Source: Cellulomonas xylanilytica (lineage in GTDB: Bacteria; Actinomycetota; Actinomycetes; Actinomycetales; Cellulomonadaceae). From it: a DNA stretch of 64,000 bases. Below, in pieces: positions 61,032 to 64,000 of this stretch (the first letter of the stretch is position 1; each line of letters starts with the position of its first letter). The position numbers and the translations under genes are program-made. The stretch is from the NCBI RefSeq assembly GCF_007989805.1, contig NZ_BJUB01000004.1:186001-250000 (forward strand), read 5' to 3'. The notes under the pieces are model-generated. The model did no database searches. It saw only the letters and a list, made by a program, of their open reading frames with translations, and was not told where the DNA came from.

Positions 61032-61778
61032 GTGGAGACCCTCCGCTACGGCACCCACCCCGACCAGGTCGTCGACGTCACGTTCCCACCGGGTGCGACC
61101 ACGCCGCCGCTCGTGGTGCTCCTGCACGGCGGGTTCTGGCGCGTCGCGTACGACCGGGTGCACCTGCGGGTGGTGGCCGACGCGCTGACGGCCGAGGGGT
61201 ACGCCGTGGCGAACGTCGAGTACCGCCGGGTGGGTGGTGACGGGGGCTGGCCCGCCACGTTCACGGACGTCGGTGACGCCGTCGATGCCGTGCAGGCCGC
61301 GCTCGACGGCCGCGTCGACCTCGCACGGGTGGCCGCCCTGGGGCACTCGGCCGGCGGTCACCTGGCGCTCTGGGCCGCGGCGCGGGACCGGCTCCCGGCG
61401 GGTGCACCCGGCCGCTCGGCGCGTGCACCGCTGGTCCGCGGTGTCGTGGCTCTCGCGCCCGCCGCCGACCTCGCCGTGGTAGACCGGCTCGGCCTGAGCG
61501 GCGGTGCCGTCCGCGAGCTGCTCGGTGGCAGCCCGACCACCGTCCCCGACCGCTTCGCCGCCGCCGACCCTGCCGTTCTCGGCACCCCACGGGCCCGCAC
61601 GGTCGTCGTGCACGGCCTGCTCGACGACGTCGTGCCCGTCGAGGTGGCGCGCAGCTACTGCGACCGCACGGGCGCCGACCTCGTCGAGGTCCCCGGCACC
61701 GGCCACTTCGAGCTCGTCGACCCGACGTCCGCGGCATGGCCGGTCGTGCTCGCGAGCCTGCGGAGGGTATTGACCTGA
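61032..61778 (+). CDS. Alpha/beta hydrolase (esterase/BD-FAE-like)
   Basis: The product has 248 residues. The oxyanion region is VLLHGGFWR and the nucleophile elbow is LGHSAGGHLALW. The Asp is likely in VVVHGLLDDVVPVEVARSY and the His in VPGTGHFELVDP. It hydrolyses esters or amides of unknown identity. GTG 61032 follows TAGGGT by six bases, a clear leaderless arrangement. It is divergent from the DUF664 gene across 57 bp. Confidence 0.88.
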   Translation: METLRYGTHPDQVVDVTFPPGATTPPLVVLLHGGFWRVAYDRVHLRVVADALTAEGYAVANVEYRRVGGDGGWPATFTDVGDAVDAVQAALDGRVDLARVAALGHSAGGHLALWAAARDRLPAGAPGRSARAPLVRGVVALAPAADLAVVDRLGLSGGAVRELLGGSPTTVPDRFAAADPAVLGTPRARTVVVHGLLDDVVPVEVARSYCDRTGADLVEVPGTGHFELVDPTSAAWPVVLASLRRVLT

Positions 61779-61837
61779 CGCGGCACGGTGCACCGGTCCA
61801 GACTTCGGGAGACCTGCGCCCGCACCCCGGAGGAACC

Positions 61838-62956
61838 ATGAGCACCGACCTGTTCGAGACCCCTGCGGCCGACGCGGAGCCAGCCGCCTTCGCGGACCGG
61901 GTCCTGGCGGCGACGCTGGGCGGGATGGACCTGGTCGCCATCCACCTGGGCCGCAGCCTCGGCTGGTACCAGGCGCTCCTCGACGCCGGGCCGCTCTCGT
62001 CCGTCGACCTGGCGGGCCGGACCGGCACCCAGGAGCGCTACGCCCGCGAGTGGCTGGAGCAGCAGGCCGTGGGCGGGTGGTTGCTCGTGGACGACGGGGA
62101 CGACGACGGCACGGTCGACGCGACCCGTCGCCGGTACCGGGTGGCGCCCGGCGCGGTCAGCGTCCTCACCGACCCCGACAGCCCCCTGCACGTCGCGCCG
62201 ATGGCCGGCTTCGTCATGGCGGTGTGCCGTCGGATCGACGACCTCGTCGACGCCGCCCGGTCCGGCGGCGGCGTGAGCTGGTCCCAGCTCGGGGACGACG
62301 CCCGCACGGCCCAGGCCGCGCTCAACCGCCCGCTCTTCCTGGACGACCTCCCGCACCGGATCGTGCCGTCGATCCCCGAGCTGCACACCGCCCTGCAGGG
62401 TGGCGCACGCGTCGCGGACATCGGGACCGGTGAGGGCTGGTCGTCCCTCGGCCTGGCGGCTGCGTTCCCGGAGCCGACGTTCGAGGGGTTCGACGTCGAC
62501 GAGCCCTCGGTCGCGGCGGCGGGTCGGCACGCCGCCGACCGCGGGCTCGACGGCCGCGTCACGTTCGCGACCGTGGACGCCGCCGAGCTCGCCGGCAGCC
62601 GCGCCGGCGCGTTCGACGTCGTGATGGCGTACGAGTGCGTCCACGACATGCCGGACCCCGTCAGCGTCCTCGCGGCGATGCGCGCGATCGCTCGCGACGA
62701 CGGCTTCGTCCTGGTCATGGACGAGCGGACCGCGGACTCCTTCTCCGCACCCGCCGACCCGGTGGAGCGCCTGCTCTACGGGTACTCGATCGTGTGCTGC
62801 CTCCCCGACGGGCTCTCGACACCCGGCGGGGTCGGCACCGGCACCGTGATGCGTCCGTCCGTGCTCGCCGGCTACGCCACCTCAGCCGGGTTCTCGCGCG
62901 TCGAGGTCCTCCCGGTCGAGCACGAGATGTTCCGGTTCTACCGGCTCCACCTCTGA
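61838..62956 (+). CDS. Class I SAM-dependent methyltransferase with N-terminal winged helix
   Basis: The product has 372 residues. An N-terminal wHTH-like dimerisation region (about 15-105: MDLVAIHLGRSLGWYQALL, VDLAGRTGTQERYAREWLEQQ) is followed by the SAM-binding motif VADIGTGEGWSSLGLAAAFP and FDVVMAYECVHDMPDPVSVLAAM. This matches the Rv2258c-like group. The substrate is unknown. GGAGGAACC precedes the ATG. Its last 75 bp overlap the 3' end of the convergent transporter. Confidence 0.87.
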   Translation: MSTDLFETPAADAEPAAFADRVLAATLGGMDLVAIHLGRSLGWYQALLDAGPLSSVDLAGRTGTQERYAREWLEQQAVGGWLLVDDGDDDGTVDATRRRYRVAPGAVSVLTDPDSPLHVAPMAGFVMAVCRRIDDLVDAARSGGGVSWSQLGDDARTAQAALNRPLFLDDLPHRIVPSIPELHTALQGGARVADIGTGEGWSSLGLAAAFPEPTFEGFDVDEPSVAAAGRHAADRGLDGRVTFATVDAAELAGSRAGAFDVVMAYECVHDMPDPVSVLAAMRAIARDDGFVLVMDERTADSFSAPADPVERLLYGYSIVCCLPDGLSTPGGVGTGTVMRPSVLAGYATSAGFSRVEVLPVEHEMFRFYRLHL

Positions 62957-64000
62957 CGGCTCGCCCGACGGCCGGGAGACGGCAGGGTCCGATCCCACCG
63001 GCGCGGTGGGCAGCAGGCGGGAGAACCAGAGCGCGAGAGCCGCGATCACGGCCAGCACGGCGAGGCTCGCCCGCAGCGCGTCGATGCGGGCCGCCTCGTT
63101 CTCGGCGACGATCGCCGCAGCCTCGTCGGCGGGGAGCCCGGCGTCCTCCAGCGCGCTCGCCAGCTGGACGTCGGAGACGAACGGCACCCCCGACGCCAGC
63201 TGGACGCTCGCGGTCTCCGCGACCTCGGCGCTCACCTGCGGGTTGGAGCCGAGGCCGACGAGCAGGGTCGAGGTCAGCGTCGCGATGAGGATCGACCCGG
63301 CGACCGCGGTCCCCAGCGACGCGCCCAGGTTGGTCATCGTGTTCTGCACGCCGCCCACGTCGCCCGCGTCCTTGTCGGCCACGGCCGAGACGGTGACCGC
63401 TCCGAGCTGCGACGACAGCGCGCCCACCCCGAACCCCGCGAGCAGCAGCGGGACGGCGACGATCTCCGCACCCGCGCCCACCTCGAGCGCACCCATGAGC
63501 GCCACGATGCCCAGAAGCATGCTGGTCAGGCCCCAGCGGACCACCTCCCGCGGGGAGGCGTTCGGGAAGAACCGCGGGATGCCGACGGCGGCGACCAGCA
63601 GCGAGACGGACAGCGGCAGCAGCCGCACCCCGGTCTGCAGCGCGGTCAGGCCCAGGGCGATCGAGAGGAACAGCGGCACGACGAAGAACAGCCCCGCCTG
63701 GATCATGAACTGGAAGAAGAACATCGTCAGCCCGCCGGCCAGCCGGGCGTTGCGCAGCATCGCGGGGCGCACGAGCGGCTCGCGACCGGCTGCCACCATC
63801 CGGTTCTCCCACGAGAAGAACAGCCGCAGCACCACCATCCCTGCCAGGACGAGCCAGATGGTCGGGGACAGACCGAGCCACGACGGACCGCCCGGACGGG
63901 TGAGCACCCACCCCCACTCCCCCGACCGCAGCACACCGAAGACCGCCAGCCCGAGGCCGAGGGCCGACAGGACCGATCCGACGTAGTCGAGGCGGAACCG
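62882..64000 (-). CDS. MFS drug/proton antiporter (DHA2-like), C-terminal part
   Basis: The 5' end lies beyond the window; 372 residues are visible. Helices include FRLDYVGSVLSALGLGLAVFG, GLSPTIWLVLAGMVVLRLFF, LTMFFFQFMIQAGLFFVVPLFL, LTALQTGVRLLPLSVSLLVAAVG and ASLGTAVAGSILIATL, with the DHA2-type ADKDAGDVGGVQNTMTNLGASLGTAV. An extracytoplasmic loop (about 245-310) sits before the last helix, and a Glu/Pro-rich cytoplasmic tail ends the protein. It is probably a 14-helix exporter. The substrate is unknown. Confidence 0.85.
   Translation of the reverse strand, partial: RFRLDYVGSVLSALGLGLAVFGVLRSGEWGWVLTRPGGPSWLGLSPTIWLVLAGMVVLRLFFSWENRMVAAGREPLVRPAMLRNARLAGGLTMFFFQFMIQAGLFFVVPLFLSIALGLTALQTGVRLLPLSVSLLVAAVGIPRFFPNASPREVVRWGLTSMLLGIVALMGALEVGAGAEIVAVPLLLAGFGVGALSSQLGAVTVSAVADKDAGDVGGVQNTMTNLGASLGTAVAGSILIATLTSTLLVGLGSNPQVSAEVAETASVQLASGVPFVSDVQLASALEDAGLPADEAAAIVAENEAARIDALRASLAVLAVIAALALWFSRLLPTAPVGSDPAVSRPSGEPSEVEPVEPEHLVLDREDLDAREPG

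Noticed and set aside
1..64000. tRNA, rRNA, CRISPR, insertion sequences or prophage genes
   Set aside because: Reading through all intergenic regions gave no tRNA-like cloverleaf, no regularly spaced repeats and no transposase or integrase motifs.

Overview
The window is about 64 kb of very GC-rich DNA (roughly three quarters G+C by eye) with GTG starts, ATGA-type gene overlaps and actinobacterial gene families: a BTAD/SARP-like regulator, DUF1918, SigJ, DUF1684 and leaderless-type promoters. Together with a secreted GH3 beta-glucosidase and a GH26 protein this suggests a cellulolytic Micrococcales actinomycete such as Cellulomonas. The genus is an inference. No rRNA, tRNA, insertion sequence, prophage or CRISPR array was seen.

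0-24 kb. A 1990-residue RHS-core protein with an HExxH motif meets a small SARP-like regulator head to tail. Then come a flippase-like membrane protein with a degenerate kinase domain, dodecin, DUF1918, the GH3 enzyme, and an Hsp20 gene behind a CIRCE operator. These are followed by a DJ-1/PfpI protein with a phosphotransferase, a DinB polymerase and gamma-glutamyltranspeptidase. A coupled operon of a processive GT2 synthase, a membrane-anchored GH26 and UDP-glucose dehydrogenase probably makes an acidic exopolysaccharide.

23.7-50.2 kb. This is an organosulfur scavenging island in three transcription units. Unit 1 (plus strand, 23.8 kb) encodes an FMN reductase and a flavin reductase. Unit 2 (minus strand, 41.9 to 25.0 kb) encodes five luciferase-like monooxygenases, an oligopeptide-type ABC system, an amino-acid-type ABC system, a sarcosine/methyltryptophan-oxidase-like flavoprotein, DUF1684 and a GNAT. 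Unit 3 (plus strand, 47.1 kb) is an SsuABC-type sulfonate importer. The key observation is that units 2 and 3 each begin with a tiny ORF that encodes two Cys-Cys doublets (41809-41901 minus and 47100-47180 plus) followed by hairpins, which is the layout of a cysteine-responsive attenuator. A similar CGG...CCCG element lies upstream of all three units. The amino-acid-type permease in unit 2 is split by an in-frame amber codon.

42.1-47.0 kb. A block unrelated to sulfur sits between units 2 and 3. It holds a GNAT, a four-gene overlapping minus-strand operon (iron-containing redox enzyme, CDGSH protein, DUF2238-like membrane protein, GT2), a YfcE-like phosphodiesterase and a YihY/BrkB membrane protein.

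50.2-64 kb. This is ordinary chromosomal content: AIM24, a GlsB/YeaQ-type membrane protein, DUF72, a 48-residue acidic protein, a zinc alcohol/formaldehyde dehydrogenase, two convergent YibE/F paralogues, an SDR protein next to SigJ, NDH-2, small membrane and secreted proteins, a DinB-fold protein, an alpha/beta hydrolase, a methyltransferase, and an MFS exporter that runs off the right edge.
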